The notes: generated by a model from the sequence alone, not told the origin. 64,000 bases of DNA from Thomasclavelia spiroformis (GCA_018369555.1 JAGZCC010000001.1:1-64000); one strand, 5' to 3'. Positions 53,522 through 62,691 are shown, numbered from the stretch's first letter. Program-made: numbers and translations.

Positions 53522-53902
53522 TTATACCTCCAAACTTCTAACCTGCTCATCCATTATAACATAACTTTTAGAAATTTGGTACAATATATCCAAGAATATA
53601 TTGGATTTTTTAGAAGCCTCTATTACAATATAGTAATCGAATACCTCACATCTCATTATCTCTTTAGTAAGTTCATTTTTAATAATATGTATGTTTTTAT
53701 TACGAAGATAATCATTTCTTTGTTTTAATTTATATTCAATAAAATCACTAACCCCTTCATTATTTTCAAAAAGATACTCTAACTGTTTAGTAAAATAAAC
53801 ATTTTTTGGTTGCAATGTAATAATTTTTTCTTTAATTTCTGGATATTGTTCTAATAAATCTTTTACATTTTGATTTAATTTATATATTTTATATGTATTC
53901 AT
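53522..53902 (-). CDS. Uncharacterised protein at the yneE/sirA position (candidate SirA)
   Basis: I do not recognise this 126-residue protein directly. It is charged and soluble, with an N-terminal TYKIYKLN strand, helical middle (KQLEYLFENN, KLKQRNDYLR) and a C-terminal strand-helix-strand (FDYYIVIEASKKSNIFLDIL, then YQISKSYVIMDE). In Bacillus the gene between tkt and yneF is yneE = sirA, whose product inhibits DnaA when sporulation starts. Order, direction, length (SirA ~148) and the C-terminal pattern fit, so a divergent SirA is a reasonable inference, not a proven one. ATG 53902 is preferred (GTGGTGATAG upstream) over 53914. Confidence 0.5.
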   Translation of the reverse strand: MNTYKIYKLNQNVKDLLEQYPEIKEKIITLQPKNVYFTKQLEYLFENNEGVSDFIEYKLKQRNDYLRNKNIHIIKNELTKEIMRCEVFDYYIVIEASKKSNIFLDILYQISKSYVIMDEQVRSLEV

Positions 53903-53967
53903 TTCTATCACCACTTTAATTTTAACAAGTTTATTTAATAGAAATTGTCAAAAAAAGTGGAAAATAT

Positions 53968-54009
53968 AAAAAGTATCAAAATCTTTAAATTAAGACTTTG
54001 ATACTTTTT
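53968..54009 (-). terminator. Intrinsic terminator of tkt
   Basis: An 18-bp stem with one mismatch (53968-53985 with 53992-54009) and a 6-nt loop, with the minus-strand T tract at its far side, lies directly after the tkt stop. Confidence 0.8.
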
Positions 54010-54013
54010 GATT

Positions 54014-55990
54014 CTATAAAATATCTTTTATATTTTTAATCACATTTTCAACTGTAAAACCATAATTTTCAATTACTACACTAGCTGGAGCACTTGTTCC
54101 AAATCTACTAACTGACATTGTTTTACCATCTAAACCGACATATTTATGCCAACCAAAATCACTAGCCATTTCGATTGATAAACGTGCTCTAATATTACGT
54201 GGCAGAACCATTTCTTTATAATCATCATCTTGTTTTTCAAATAATTCCATTGAAGGCATTGAAACTACACGTACATCAATCCCTTGTTCAAATAAAGCTT
54301 CTTTAGCTTCCATTGCTAAGTTCACTTCACTACCTGTTGCAATAATAATTGCATCAATACGATCAACTTCAGGACCTACTATATATGCCCCTTTACCTAC
54401 ATTTTCAACTGATGTATTTTTAAGGGTTGTAACATTTTGTCTTGTTAAAATGATAGCAGTTGGATTTTTAGTTGATTCAATTGCTATCTTCCATGCCCCA
54501 GCAGTTTCGATTGCATCAGCTGGTCTTAAAACTTGTACATTTGGCAAAGAACGTAACATTGCTAATTGTTCAATTGGCTGATGGGTTGGACCATCTTCAC
54601 CTACCGCAATAGAATCATGTGATAAAGGAATAATAATTGGTAATTTCATTAAACATGCCATTCTAAGTGCAGCTTTAAAATAATCAGAAAACACTAAAAA
54701 GCCACCGGCAGACACTTTAATTCCTGTATGTAATGTAATTCCGTTCATTATTGCAACCATTGCGAATTCACGAATTCCAAAAACTAAATTACGACCACTA
54801 TAATTTTCAACACTAAAAGTTTCTTCAGAAGCAATTTCTGTTTTAGTTGAACAAGCCAAATCTGCAGTTCCAGACATAAATGTTGGGTTTTGTTTAGCAA
54901 CTTCTTGAATCATCTCCAATGATGTATTTCTAGTTGCATCACTAAATCCTGGCACATACTTTTTAGTAACTTCTTCAACATCTAAAGAATATTTACCATC
55001 AATTGCATCTTTTAACTCCTGAGCTAATTCAGGATAATTTTTTTCATATTCCTTAAATAAACGATTCCATTTATTATAACGATTTTTACCACGTTTAATG
55101 CAAGTATTGGCAAAATCTTCATAAACTTCATCTGGTACATAAAACTCCTCATGATCAAAACCATAAGATAATTTTGCATTTTTACCATCTTCTTTACCTA
55201 ATGGATTACCATGAACCTTATTTGTTCCTTGATTACTTGAACCATATCCAATTATTGTATTAACAATAACTAAAGTTGGTTTATATAACTCTTTTTTACC
55301 CTTACGAATTGCTTTTTGAATAGCATTAATATCATTACCATCTGCAACACTAATAACTTGCCATCCAATTGCTTCATAACGTTTTTTCACATCTTCACTA
55401 AATGACATCGATAAAGGTCCATCTAAAGTAACTTGGTTAGCATCATATAAAACAATCAACTTACCAAGAGAAAGATGTCCTGCAAGCGATGCAGCTTCAT
55501 AAGTAACACCTTCTTGCATATCTCCATCACCACACAATACAAATGTATAATGATCTACGATATTATAACCTTCTTTATTGTATTTAGTTGCTAAAAATTT
55601 TTCAGCTAAAGCCATTCCTGTCGCCATTGGGATCCCTTGCCCTAAAGGTCCCGAAGAAGCATCGACACCATCTGTAATATCACATTCAGGATGCCCTGGA
55701 GTATTTGACTTCCATTGTCTAAAGTTTTTTAAATCATCCATTGAAATCTGATATCCAGATAAATGCAACATTGTATATAATAACACTGAAGCATGACCAG
55801 AAGCTAAAACAAAACGATCTCGGTTAAACCATTTTGATTGCTTATGATAAAAATTCATCTCTTTTGTAAATAAAGTATAAATAGCTGGTGCGGAACCTAA
55901 AACCATTCCCGGATGTCCCGAATTTGCTTTGTTAATAGTATCAATACCTAATGCACGGATAGCCGCAATTGATAATGTTGACGTTTCCAT
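54014..55990 (-). CDS. tkt: Transketolase
   Basis: This 658-residue thiamine-diphosphate enzyme of the pentose phosphate pathway transfers two-carbon units. It has KANSGHPGMVLGSAPAIYTL at the start, CGDGDMQEGVTYEAASLAGH as the cofactor motif, and the second domain with FGIREFAMVAIMNGI and HDSIAVGEDGPTHQPIEQLA. Length is standard. The promoter is at 56030-56057, and the AAAGGAG site is good. Confidence 0.96.
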   Translation of the reverse strand: METSTLSIAAIRALGIDTINKANSGHPGMVLGSAPAIYTLFTKEMNFYHKQSKWFNRDRFVLASGHASVLLYTMLHLSGYQISMDDLKNFRQWKSNTPGHPECDITDGVDASSGPLGQGIPMATGMALAEKFLATKYNKEGYNIVDHYTFVLCGDGDMQEGVTYEAASLAGHLSLGKLIVLYDANQVTLDGPLSMSFSEDVKKRYEAIGWQVISVADGNDINAIQKAIRKGKKELYKPTLVIVNTIIGYGSSNQGTNKVHGNPLGKEDGKNAKLSYGFDHEEFYVPDEVYEDFANTCIKRGKNRYNKWNRLFKEYEKNYPELAQELKDAIDGKYSLDVEEVTKKYVPGFSDATRNTSLEMIQEVAKQNPTFMSGTADLACSTKTEIASEETFSVENYSGRNLVFGIREFAMVAIMNGITLHTGIKVSAGGFLVFSDYFKAALRMACLMKLPIIIPLSHDSIAVGEDGPTHQPIEQLAMLRSLPNVQVLRPADAIETAGAWKIAIESTKNPTAIILTRQNVTTLKNTSVENVGKGAYIVGPEVDRIDAIIIATGSEVNLAMEAKEALFEQGIDVRVVSMPSMELFEKQDDDYKEMVLPRNIRARLSIEMASDFGWHKYVGLDGKTMSVSRFGTSAPASVVIENYGFTVENVIKNIKDIL

Positions 55991-56029
55991 TTATTCTAAT
56001 CTCCTTTTGCACATAAAAAACTTATCCTT

Positions 56030-56057
56030 ATTATACACAAAAATGTCTAAATTTGAA
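56030..56057 (-). promoter_or_regulatory. Probable promoter of tkt
   Basis: Minus strand TTCAAA (56052-56057) and TATAAT (56030-56035), spacer 16 nt, lie about 40 nt before the tkt start. Confidence 0.55.
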
Positions 56058-56076
56058 TAAGTTTATTTAAATTACT

Positions 56077-56307
56077 TTAATTTTTTAATTTTTCGGCTTT
56101 TATTTTCTGCGGAGTTACATCATTTCCTTTAACATCTACTACCTTTATACCCATTAATTGTTGCTTAAACCCACTTCTAAAAGCTTTCAAATACTCTTGA
56201 CGTAATTTCTCCTGTTCTTTCAATTCCGCCTTTGTAATTGTTCCTATTTTTTTCTTCTTTGCTAGCTCATTGATTCTTGCAATTAACTTTGGATCTATGC
56301 TACTCAT
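56077..56307 (-). CDS. ynzC: YnzC family protein (UPF0291, DUF896)
   Basis: This is a 76-residue helical-hairpin protein: LIARINELAKKKKIGTITKA, then ELKEQEKLRQEYLKAFRSGF, ending KQQLMGIKVVD, the DUF896 signature. YnzC is a small SOS-operon protein in Bacillus (yneA-yneB-ynzC) of unknown role. lexA, yneA and yneB are not present here; instead a structured RNA locus with its own promoter lies directly upstream. The ribosome site AAGGAG is 20 nt after the RNA's T tract. tkt follows downstream, as in Bacillus. Confidence 0.92.
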   Translation of the reverse strand: MSSIDPKLIARINELAKKKKIGTITKAELKEQEKLRQEYLKAFRSGFKQQLMGIKVVDVKGNDVTPQKIKAEKLKN

Positions 56308-56326
56308 TTATCATTCTCCTTAACAT

Positions 56327-56482
56327 AAAAAAGGTAGAGAGCTTTAGATATTTCCCTGTTTTGTACAGGTGGGCACCTTTAAATATACTTTAGGATCCCT
56401 ACTCAAAGATAGGTCTTCAACACCGCAATTTAGATCAGGTTCCCGTATCTATGATGTGGAAATTTTTATATACTCTCTAACC
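56327..56482 (-). ncRNA. Candidate structured RNA (about 156 nt), class unknown
   Basis: A consensus promoter (56489-56516) predicts a transcript starting near 56482. The two ends pair: GGTTAGAGAG near the 5' end with CTCTCTACC at the 3' end (one bulged base), then ATTTCC with GGAAAT further in. The closing stem is followed directly by TTTTTT (56327-56332), so it doubles as a terminator. Inside there are further possible stems, for example CCTGT/ACAGG and CCTA/TAGG. Size, strong promoter and self-closing rod shape resemble 6S RNA, but I cannot match a conserved 6S motif. A leader regulating ynzC is the alternative. Confidence 0.55.
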
Positions 56483-56488
56483 AACGTT

Positions 56489-56516
56489 ATTATAACATAA
56501 GCAGACAATGTGTCAA
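56489..56516 (-). promoter_or_regulatory. Consensus promoter of the structured RNA
   Basis: Minus strand TTGACA (56511-56516) and TATAAT (56489-56494), spacer 16 nt, with TG one base upstream of the -10. Both hexamers are perfect, the best promoter in the window. Confidence 0.85.
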
Positions 56517-56536
56517 CTATTATTCAATATAGTATT

Positions 56537-57817
56537 TTACTTTTTCTTAACAATGCATGTACTTGTATAATCTAGATCAAAATATTTAAATACTGAATAT
56601 ATATCATCCAGACTAATTTTTGCAACTTCATCAATTAAATCAAAAGCCATTATTCCTTCAAAATAATAACGACTAAATATATTAGCAATACTTTCTGGAC
56701 TATTAAACATATTTATAAATAAACCAATATTTTTCTTTTTAATTCTTTCAAAATCACTTACTTTAATTTCAACATCTTTAAAATTCTTTATTAATTTTAT
56801 TAATTCATTTTTTAATGTTTCATAATCATCACAATCACATCCAATTTGAATGAATGCATAATCGCGTTCTTGAGTAAAGTTAGCGCTAAAAGAATCATTG
56901 ATTATGCCTCTATTTAACCAATCATTATACAACTTTGAACTTTTAGAAAATAATAAATCGAACAACAAATTAATTGCCAATTCACGCTTAATTTTTAATT
57001 TTGAATCATTTAAAATTTCATTGATTTTAATAGAAATAATAATTTTATTCATTTCAACATCCATAGTCAAAATATTTTCTTTGACTTTAATATCATTAAG
57101 CTCAAAAACTTTTTGACACACAATTTTATTTGCCTTTTTAAAATCTTTTTTAGCCTGATTACTACGAATAATTGAAATTGCTTTATCAGCATCAATATTT
57201 CCAACCACAAAAAGCATCATATTACTAGGATGATAAAATGTATTATAACAAATTTCTAACATCTCTTTAGTAGTACTATTAACAGTTTCTACAGTTCCTG
57301 CAATATCAATAGCAACCGGATGATGATTATATAAATTTTGAATCGATCCAAAATAAACTCGCCAATCTGGATCATCATCATACATTTTTATCTCTTGACC
57401 AATAATTCCCTTTTCTTTTTCTACACTTTCAGGTGTGATTTCTAACTTTTGTACAAAATCTAATAATAATTCAATACATGGATACTCATTAGATGTTGTA
57501 CTAAATAAATATGCCGTACGACTAGACGATGTAAATGCATTTGTACTAGCCCCTAGTTTAGCAAATTCGTCAGATGCATCGGTCCCGTTCATATCAAACA
57601 TTTTATGTTCCAAAAAATGGGCAATCCCATCTTCTACCTTAATCATTTCATCTTGACCAAGTGGTACAAATGTTGTATCAATAGCTCCGAAATTTGTTGA
57701 AAACAACCCATAAGTCTTTTCAAAGCCAGGTTTAGGAAGTAAATAAACTTCTAACCCATTATCCATTTTTTCATGATACAATGTCTCTTTTAATGTATTA
57801 AAATATAGCTTTTCCAT
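56537..57817 (-). CDS. M16 family peptidase, catalytic subunit type (YmfH-like)
   Basis: This 426-residue M16 (pitrilysin/insulinase family) protein keeps the inverted zinc motif HFLEH in IAHFLEHKMFDM, the downstream glutamate region EKGIIGQEIKMYDDDPDW and the substrate-binding C-terminal half. In Bacillus the pair ymfF-ymfH has the same layout. Such pairs often form a heterodimer in which only one subunit has the zinc site, and this is that subunit. Its start overlaps the stop of the partner gene by one base. Substrate unknown. Confidence 0.85.
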   Translation of the reverse strand: MEKLYFNTLKETLYHEKMDNGLEVYLLPKPGFEKTYGLFSTNFGAIDTTFVPLGQDEMIKVEDGIAHFLEHKMFDMNGTDASDEFAKLGASTNAFTSSSRTAYLFSTTSNEYPCIELLLDFVQKLEITPESVEKEKGIIGQEIKMYDDDPDWRVYFGSIQNLYNHHPVAIDIAGTVETVNSTTKEMLEICYNTFYHPSNMMLFVVGNIDADKAISIIRSNQAKKDFKKANKIVCQKVFELNDIKVKENILTMDVEMNKIIISIKINEILNDSKLKIKRELAINLLFDLLFSKSSKLYNDWLNRGIINDSFSANFTQERDYAFIQIGCDCDDYETLKNELIKLIKNFKDVEIKVSDFERIKKKNIGLFINMFNSPESIANIFSRYYFEGIMAFDLIDEVAKISLDDIYSVFKYFDLDYTSTCIVKKK

Positions 57818-59079
57818 TATTCATCACTCCCTGTAAGCAAGAAAATAGTATCTAAATGTACTTTTTTACTTGCTGCAATAATTTCTTCACGGCTAACGTT
57901 TAAAATCTTTTCAAGATATTCATCATTTGTTTCTTGTTTATTTGTTAAATCACGATTATATGCCAATGCAATCAAACTCATTGGTTCATCTTTTGTTTTA
58001 GTAAGCGAATTTTTTAACATTAATTTTGCTAAATTAATTTCATCATCACTAAAATTACCATTTTGAATATTAATAAGCTCTTTTAAAACTAATTCTTTAG
58101 CTTTTTGGTAATCTTTACTTTCAATACCAGCATTAACAGTCATAATCCCACTAAATGCTCCATAACTAGATGAAATATAATAGCATAAACTATGTTTTTC
58201 TCTAACTACTTTAAACAGTCGAGATTGTGAAAAACCTCCAAACATAGCATTAAATACAGTCATTGCATAAGTACCTTTATCTAAAAAATTACAATCAACA
58301 ACAAATCCCATATTTAATTTCGCCTGTGTAATATCTTGTTTTTCAATTACTTCTAATACTTCTTTTTTTGTTGATTTAAAATTTGTTACAACATTATTAA
58401 ATGTATCACTTGATTCAAAAGATAAATTTTCTCTAAAAACATCCACGATACTTTCATCAACATCTCCAACCACATATAAGTGTTTAGTATCATTTTTTAT
58501 ACATTCTAATAAATATTGATACAATTCTCCATTAGTAATTTTATCAATTTCTTCAATATATCCATTATTACAAATTGATAAAAAGCTATCTTCACCCATA
58601 TTTTTAAATAATTGATTTAATCCATACATAAATTTATCATCATTTTGAACAATTAGGCGTTCTTTTAATTCTTTTTTCTTAATATTCAAAGTTTGTTCAT
58701 CAAACTTACCATTAATTACATTAGGATTATAAAGAACATCATTAAATAATTTAATTTGTTGTTTAAGTAAATCTTCTTGATAAGGTAAAAACTCTTCATT
58801 GATGCAAACACTAGAAATATTTAATACTTGAACTAATCCTTTACTAGCTAAATTCGTTCCAAAACTCATCCCATATAGATCTTCTAGGTGACTTGATAAA
58901 GCTTGGGTTGATGGGTAATCTTTTGTACCTCCCGTTAACATAAAAGAAAGCAATGAACGTTTAGTTACATTTTCTTTTATCAATTTATTTTCTAATTTTA
59001 ATGACATAGTTATATTTTTAAATTTCTTTGTTGGAATTACATGTAATGTATATCCAGCTAATTGATAACTTTTTTTCAT
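57817..59079 (-). CDS. M16 family peptidase homologue, non-catalytic partner (YmfF-like)
   Basis: This 420-residue M16-fold protein lacks the HxxEH zinc motif. The equivalent N-terminal region reads LLSFMLTGGTKDYPSTQALS, followed by FGGFSQSRLFKVVREKHSLC, then YYISSSYGAFSGIM, typical of the R/Y-containing partner subunits. It likely pairs with the downstream zinc subunit. ATG 59079 has GGAGTG upstream; the longer frame to 59121 has no site. The coupling (TAATG) supports one complex. Confidence 0.83.
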   Translation of the reverse strand: MKKSYQLAGYTLHVIPTKKFKNITMSLKLENKLIKENVTKRSLLSFMLTGGTKDYPSTQALSSHLEDLYGMSFGTNLASKGLVQVLNISSVCINEEFLPYQEDLLKQQIKLFNDVLYNPNVINGKFDEQTLNIKKKELKERLIVQNDDKFMYGLNQLFKNMGEDSFLSICNNGYIEEIDKITNGELYQYLLECIKNDTKHLYVVGDVDESIVDVFRENLSFESSDTFNNVVTNFKSTKKEVLEVIEKQDITQAKLNMGFVVDCNFLDKGTYAMTVFNAMFGGFSQSRLFKVVREKHSLCYYISSSYGAFSGIMTVNAGIESKDYQKAKELVLKELINIQNGNFSDDEINLAKLMLKNSLTKTKDEPMSLIALAYNRDLTNKQETNDEYLEKILNVSREEIIAASKKVHLDTIFLLTGSDE

Positions 59080-59171
59080 ATGACACTCCTTTTTCAATCT
59101 AATGTATATATTATACACCAAAAAAATAAAAATAGAATTAAAACTACTGTTCTAATTTGAAATTATAAAAA

Positions 59172-59196
59172 ATAAGTAGTATTAAATACTACTTAT
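59172..59196 (-). terminator. Intrinsic terminator of lepA
   Basis: A perfect 11-bp stem (59172-59182 with 59186-59196) with a 3-nt loop; on the minus strand it is followed by TTTTTTATAA. The lepA stop (59189-59191) lies within the stem. Confidence 0.85.
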
Positions 59197-61000
59197 CATC
59201 ATCGACAGATAAAATTGCCATAAAAGCTTCTTGCGGAATTTCAACATTTCCTACTGCTTTCATTCTCTTTTTACCCTCTTTTTGTTTTTCTAATAATTTC
59301 TTTTTACGTGAAATATCTCCACCATAACATTTAGCTAAAACATTTTTTCGCATCGCTTTAATTGTCGTTCTAGCAATAATTTTCCCCTGAAGAGCTGCTT
59401 GAATTGGTACTTCAAACATCTGTTTAGGAATAATTTCTTTTAATTTTTCACAAATAATCTTTCCGCGACTATATGCAAAATCTTTATGAACAATGGTTGA
59501 AAGAGCATCTACTGCATCACCATTTAATAAAATATCCATTTTTTGTAATTTGCTTGTTCGATAGCCGATTAATTCATAATCTAACGAAGCGTAGCCTTTT
59601 GTACTAGATTTCAGCTTATCAAAAAAATCATAAACAATCTCTGATAAAGGTATTTCATAAATAACATTTCTACGAGTATCATCAATATATTCAATATCGA
59701 TATATTCTCCCCTTTTATTTTGACATAGTTCCATAATCGCACCAACAAACTCACCAGGTGTCATAATCGATGCTTTTACATATGGTTCTTCAATATGGTC
59801 AATAACCTGCGGATTAGGCATCATTGCGGGATTGTCAATAATCACTTCACTTCCATCTGTTAAATAACAATGATAAATAACCGATGGTGCTGTAGCTATC
59901 AATTCAAGATCAAATTCTCTTTCTAATCTTTCTTGAATGACATCCATATGTAACAATCCTAAAAAGCCACACCTAAATCCAAAGCCTAGCGCTTGTGATG
60001 TTTCTGGTTCAAACATTAATGCCGAATCGCTTAATTGCATCTTTTCTAATGCTTCACGTAAATCTTTATAACGAGCATTATCAATTGGATAAAGTCCGCA
60101 ATATACCATCGGATTTAATTGTCGATATCCTGGCAATTGAACATTTGATTCTTGCTCAAGCGTTGTGACTGTGTCACCAACATGAATGTCTTGAATAGAT
60201 TTAATTGATGCACAAAACCAACCAACTTCACCAACAACTAACTCTTCTTTTTTTACTTCATGAGGTGTTCTAACACCTAATTCAGTAACCTCATACGTCG
60301 CATTAGTAGCTAAAAATTTAACAGTATCTCCTACTTTAATTTTACCTTCTTTAATTCGTACAAAAACTATTACACCACGATAACTATCATAATAAGAATC
60401 AAATATCAATGCCTGAGTTGGATTGTTAATATTTCCAGCAGGAGCTGGAAATTCATGAACAACCTTTTCAAGCACTTCTTCAATATTTAATCCAGTTTTT
60501 GCAGAAATTAGTGGTGCATGATCTGCTGGTAATCCAATTACATCTTCCACTTCTTTAATAACTCGCATAGGATCAGCACTTGGTAAATCTATTTTATTAA
60601 TAACCGGTAAAATTTCCAAATTATTATCCAGTGCCAAATATACATTTGCTAGAGTTTGTGCTTCAACTCCTTGAACTGCATCAACCACTAAAATAGCACC
60701 TTCGCAAGCAGCCAAAGAACGCGAAACTTCATATGTAAAGTCGACATGCCCTGGCGTATCAATCAAGTGTAGCAAATATGTTTGTCCATCTTTTGCTGTA
60801 TAATTAAGTTGAACTGCATTTAATTTTATTGTTATTCCTCTTTCACGCTCAAGATCCATACTATCAAGTAATTGAGACTTCATATTTCTCTCTGCTACAG
60901 CCCCCGTTAATTGAAGTATTCGGTCTGCTAGGGTGCTTTTACCATGATCAATATGCGCGATAATTGAAAAATTTCTTATTTTACTTTGATCAATCGTCAT
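59189..61000 (-). CDS. lepA: Elongation factor 4 (LepA)
   Basis: This is a 603-residue translational GTPase that acts on the ribosome in initiation or back-translocation. It has G1 [13 protein letters not shown], the ERERGITIK switch, G3 DTPGHVDF and G4 NKIDLP. The LepA-specific C-terminal domain is seen in [20 protein letters not shown]. Length is standard. In many Firmicutes lepA follows the spoIIP/gpr block; here it is next to an ssb-like gene, 58 nt away. Confidence 0.96.
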   Translation of the reverse strand: MTIDQSKIRNFSIIAHIDHGKSTLADRILQLTGAVAERNMKSQLLDSMDLERERGITIKLNAVQLNYTAKDGQTYLLHLIDTPGHVDFTYEVSRSLAACEGAILVVDAVQGVEAQTLANVYLALDNNLEILPVINKIDLPSADPMRVIKEVEDVIGLPADHAPLISAKTGLNIEEVLEKVVHEFPAPAGNINNPTQALIFDSYYDSYRGVIVFVRIKEGKIKVGDTVKFLATNATYEVTELGVRTPHEVKKEELVVGEVGWFCASIKSIQDIHVGDTVTTLEQESNVQLPGYRQLNPMVYCGLYPIDNARYKDLREALEKMQLSDSALMFEPETSQALGFGFRCGFLGLLHMDVIQERLEREFDLELIATAPSVIYHCYLTDGSEVIIDNPAMMPNPQVIDHIEEPYVKASIMTPGEFVGAIMELCQNKRGEYIDIEYIDDTRRNVIYEIPLSEIVYDFFDKLKSSTKGYASLDYELIGYRTSKLQKMDILLNGDAVDALSTIVHKDFAYSRGKIICEKLKEIIPKQMFEVPIQAALQGKIIARTTIKAMRKNVLAKCYGGDISRKKKLLEKQKEGKKRMKAVGNVEIPQEAFMAILSVDDDK

Positions 61001-61058
61001 CTAATATCACCCACTTTCGTTACCATATTATAACAAATACGCAGGTTAAACTCAAATA

Positions 61059-61394
61059 CTATTTATTTTTGCTAAAATATTTATCAAGCAAAGAAACATG
61101 TTCTGCAATTACCTCAATAGATGTTATAACCTTAGAATCACTACATTCAAATGTTCGTGAATGTAATCTACCTTTTATTGCTATCATATTGCCAGGTGCA
61201 GCTGTTTCAATAATCATTTCGGCAATTCCTCGCCACAAAGAAACCGTTACATAATCACTTTCATATGCTCCTAAACCATTTTTAAATCCTTGTTCAATCT
61301 CTAATGTTGCATTAGCTACCTTTATCCCTCCTTTAGTAGTTTTCATTACTGGTATATCAACTAATCTGCCAATTAGTGTAACTTGATTTAACAT
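61059..61394 (-). CDS. Single-stranded DNA-binding protein (short, SsbB-like)
   Basis: This is a 111-residue OB-fold SSB: MLNQVTLIGRLVDIP at the start, YVTVSLWRGIAEMI and GNMIAIKGRL in the core. It lacks the flexible acidic C-terminal tail that docks partner proteins, so it is like Bacillus SsbB/YwpH, used in competence, rather than the essential SsbA. That would fit with the comG operon in this window, though the link is inference. A GAGG-rich site precedes the ATG. The 210 nt upstream hold only AT-rich sequence and the acpS terminator. Confidence 0.85.
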   Translation of the reverse strand: MLNQVTLIGRLVDIPVMKTTKGGIKVANATLEIEQGFKNGLGAYESDYVTVSLWRGIAEMIIETAAPGNMIAIKGRLHSRTFECSDSKVITSIEVIAEHVSLLDKYFSKNK

Positions 61395-61595
61395 TTAATC
61401 TCCCTCCTCTTTCAAAGTAATTATATGGATATAAATTTTACTTTTCAAGTTAACTTACAAGTATACAAATTCATAAAAAAATAAAAACCAATCAATATTG
61501 ACTGATTTTATTTGATATATGAAATAAGGACCTCCAAATATGTATTTTTAGACCAGAACTGTCTAGTAAAATTTGGCTAAAAATATAAAATAAAA

Positions 61596-61614
61596 AGAAG
61601 TCATCTAGACTTCT
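61596..61614 (-). terminator. Intrinsic terminator of acpS
   Basis: AGAAGTC (61596-61602) and GACTTCT (61608-61614) with a 5-nt loop; minus strand continues TTTTATTTTA. The acpS stop (61605-61607) lies partly in the loop. Confidence 0.75.
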
Positions 61615-61937
61615 ACAACAACATAAGCAATAGCATAATCATTTTCATGAGCAATTGAAATATAAGACTTTTCATAATTTAAAAATGGTTTCCCATCAAC
61701 ATCATTTAATATCTCAACATCATTAAATGAAACCATATTTTCTTTTATTCCAACTGCTTTAAAAAAAGCCTCTTTACCAGCAAACCGCCCACCAAGAAAT
61801 TCACGTTTATGTTTATCTGTTTTTTTATTATTGTATAGCTCAATTTCACTAGCTGTTAAAATTTTACAGGCAAACTCATCCAAATGATTACTCAAGCGAT
61901 TTAAATCAACGATATCGCAGCCAATTCCTTTAATCAT
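61605..61937 (-). CDS. acpS: Holo-[acyl-carrier-protein] synthase
   Basis: AcpS (110 residues) attaches 4'-phosphopantetheine to acyl carrier protein. It has the N-terminal GIGCDIVDLNRL with the catalytic aspartate, EFLGGRFAGKEAFFKAVG as the coenzyme A-binding motif, and SYISIAHENDYAIAYVVVE. It is downstream of an unknown low-complexity gene by 2 nt. Its stop is embedded in the terminator. Confidence 0.93.
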   Translation of the reverse strand: MIKGIGCDIVDLNRLSNHLDEFACKILTASEIELYNNKKTDKHKREFLGGRFAGKEAFFKAVGIKENMVSFNDVEILNDVDGKPFLNYEKSYISIAHENDYAIAYVVVEV

Positions 61938-61939
61938 AA

Positions 61940-62671
61940 CTAATCCTTAAATTTCTTTTCATACAAGCTCATTAACTCATCTAATGACATATCATCATCA
62001 ATTTCATCAATTAAACTATCTTTCTTTTTTTCTTCATTTTCAGAAAAATCTAACTTAAATTCTCCTGTTCTTTCTTCAATGATTTTTAATTGATCTTTTT
62101 CTTCTTCAACAATTTTAGCAATATTACGAAGATTATCCTCTACAGTTGGCAAACCATTAGTTTCACCACTTACTTTTTTTTCAACTTTTGGTTTTTCTTC
62201 TTTAACGACTACTTTTTCTTCCTTGATATCAGCCTTTTCTTCTTTAATCGCAGTTAATTTAGATTCAGTTTCTACTTCAACCTTTTTTTCAAAATTGCCA
62301 AAATATGGACTTAGTACTGGAACTAACTCATCATCTGATAATTTTCTTTTAGGTCTAACTTTATTTTTTTTAGAAACTTTCTTTTCTGGTTCTTTACTTT
62401 TAGTAACCCCTCGCATCGGTGAAATAATTTCACTCATTCGATAAATTTCCTCAGGTTCATTTTCAATCACCTTTTTTGACTCACTTACCTTAGGTTTTTC
62501 AACCGGTTTAACTTTAACTGTTTCTTTTGGCTTTTCAGTTTCTTCATTTTTAAATTCTTCATCATAAATTAATGGCGTACTAAATTTTTCTTTACGACGT
62601 TGTTCGACAACTGGGTCAACTTCAAAAATATCATCATTTTGTACATGTTTTTTAAATAACCCTTTAAACAT
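61940..62671 (-). CDS. Unknown charged low-complexity protein with two SPxxG motifs
   Basis: I do not recognise a family function. The 243-residue protein is rich in Lys and Glu and mostly disordered. It has an N-terminal MFKGLFKKH segment, two related short motifs (ISPMRG at 83-88 and LSPYFG at 120-125), KEEK-type repeats (about 144-170), and a C-terminal helix ending in DIDDDMSLDELMSLYEKKFKD style. It starts a run with acpS (2-nt gap). Short motifs on a disordered chain suggest a docking or scaffold protein, perhaps for cell division, but this is inference. Confidence 0.65.
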   Translation of the reverse strand: MFKGLFKKHVQNDDIFEVDPVVEQRRKEKFSTPLIYDEEFKNEETEKPKETVKVKPVEKPKVSESKKVIENEPEEIYRMSEIISPMRGVTKSKEPEKKVSKKNKVRPKRKLSDDELVPVLSPYFGNFEKKVEVETESKLTAIKEEKADIKEEKVVVKEEKPKVEKKVSGETNGLPTVEDNLRNIAKIVEEEKDQLKIIEERTGEFKLDFSENEEKKKDSLIDEIDDDMSLDELMSLYEKKFKD

Positions 62672-62691
62672 TCTAATATTCCCCCTCTAAT

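Noticed and set aside
56392..56450. TPP riboswitch (minus strand GAACCTGATCT ... AGGGA)
   Set aside because: The fragment resembles the 3' half of the TPP element, but the following TGG...CCAGCG part is absent and the 5' half (GGGGTGC ... CTGAGA) does not precede it. The downstream gene ynzC has no link to thiamine.
56327..56482. SRP RNA
   Set aside because: The core GGTCAGG...CCGGAAGGAAGCAG of SRP RNA is absent on both strands.
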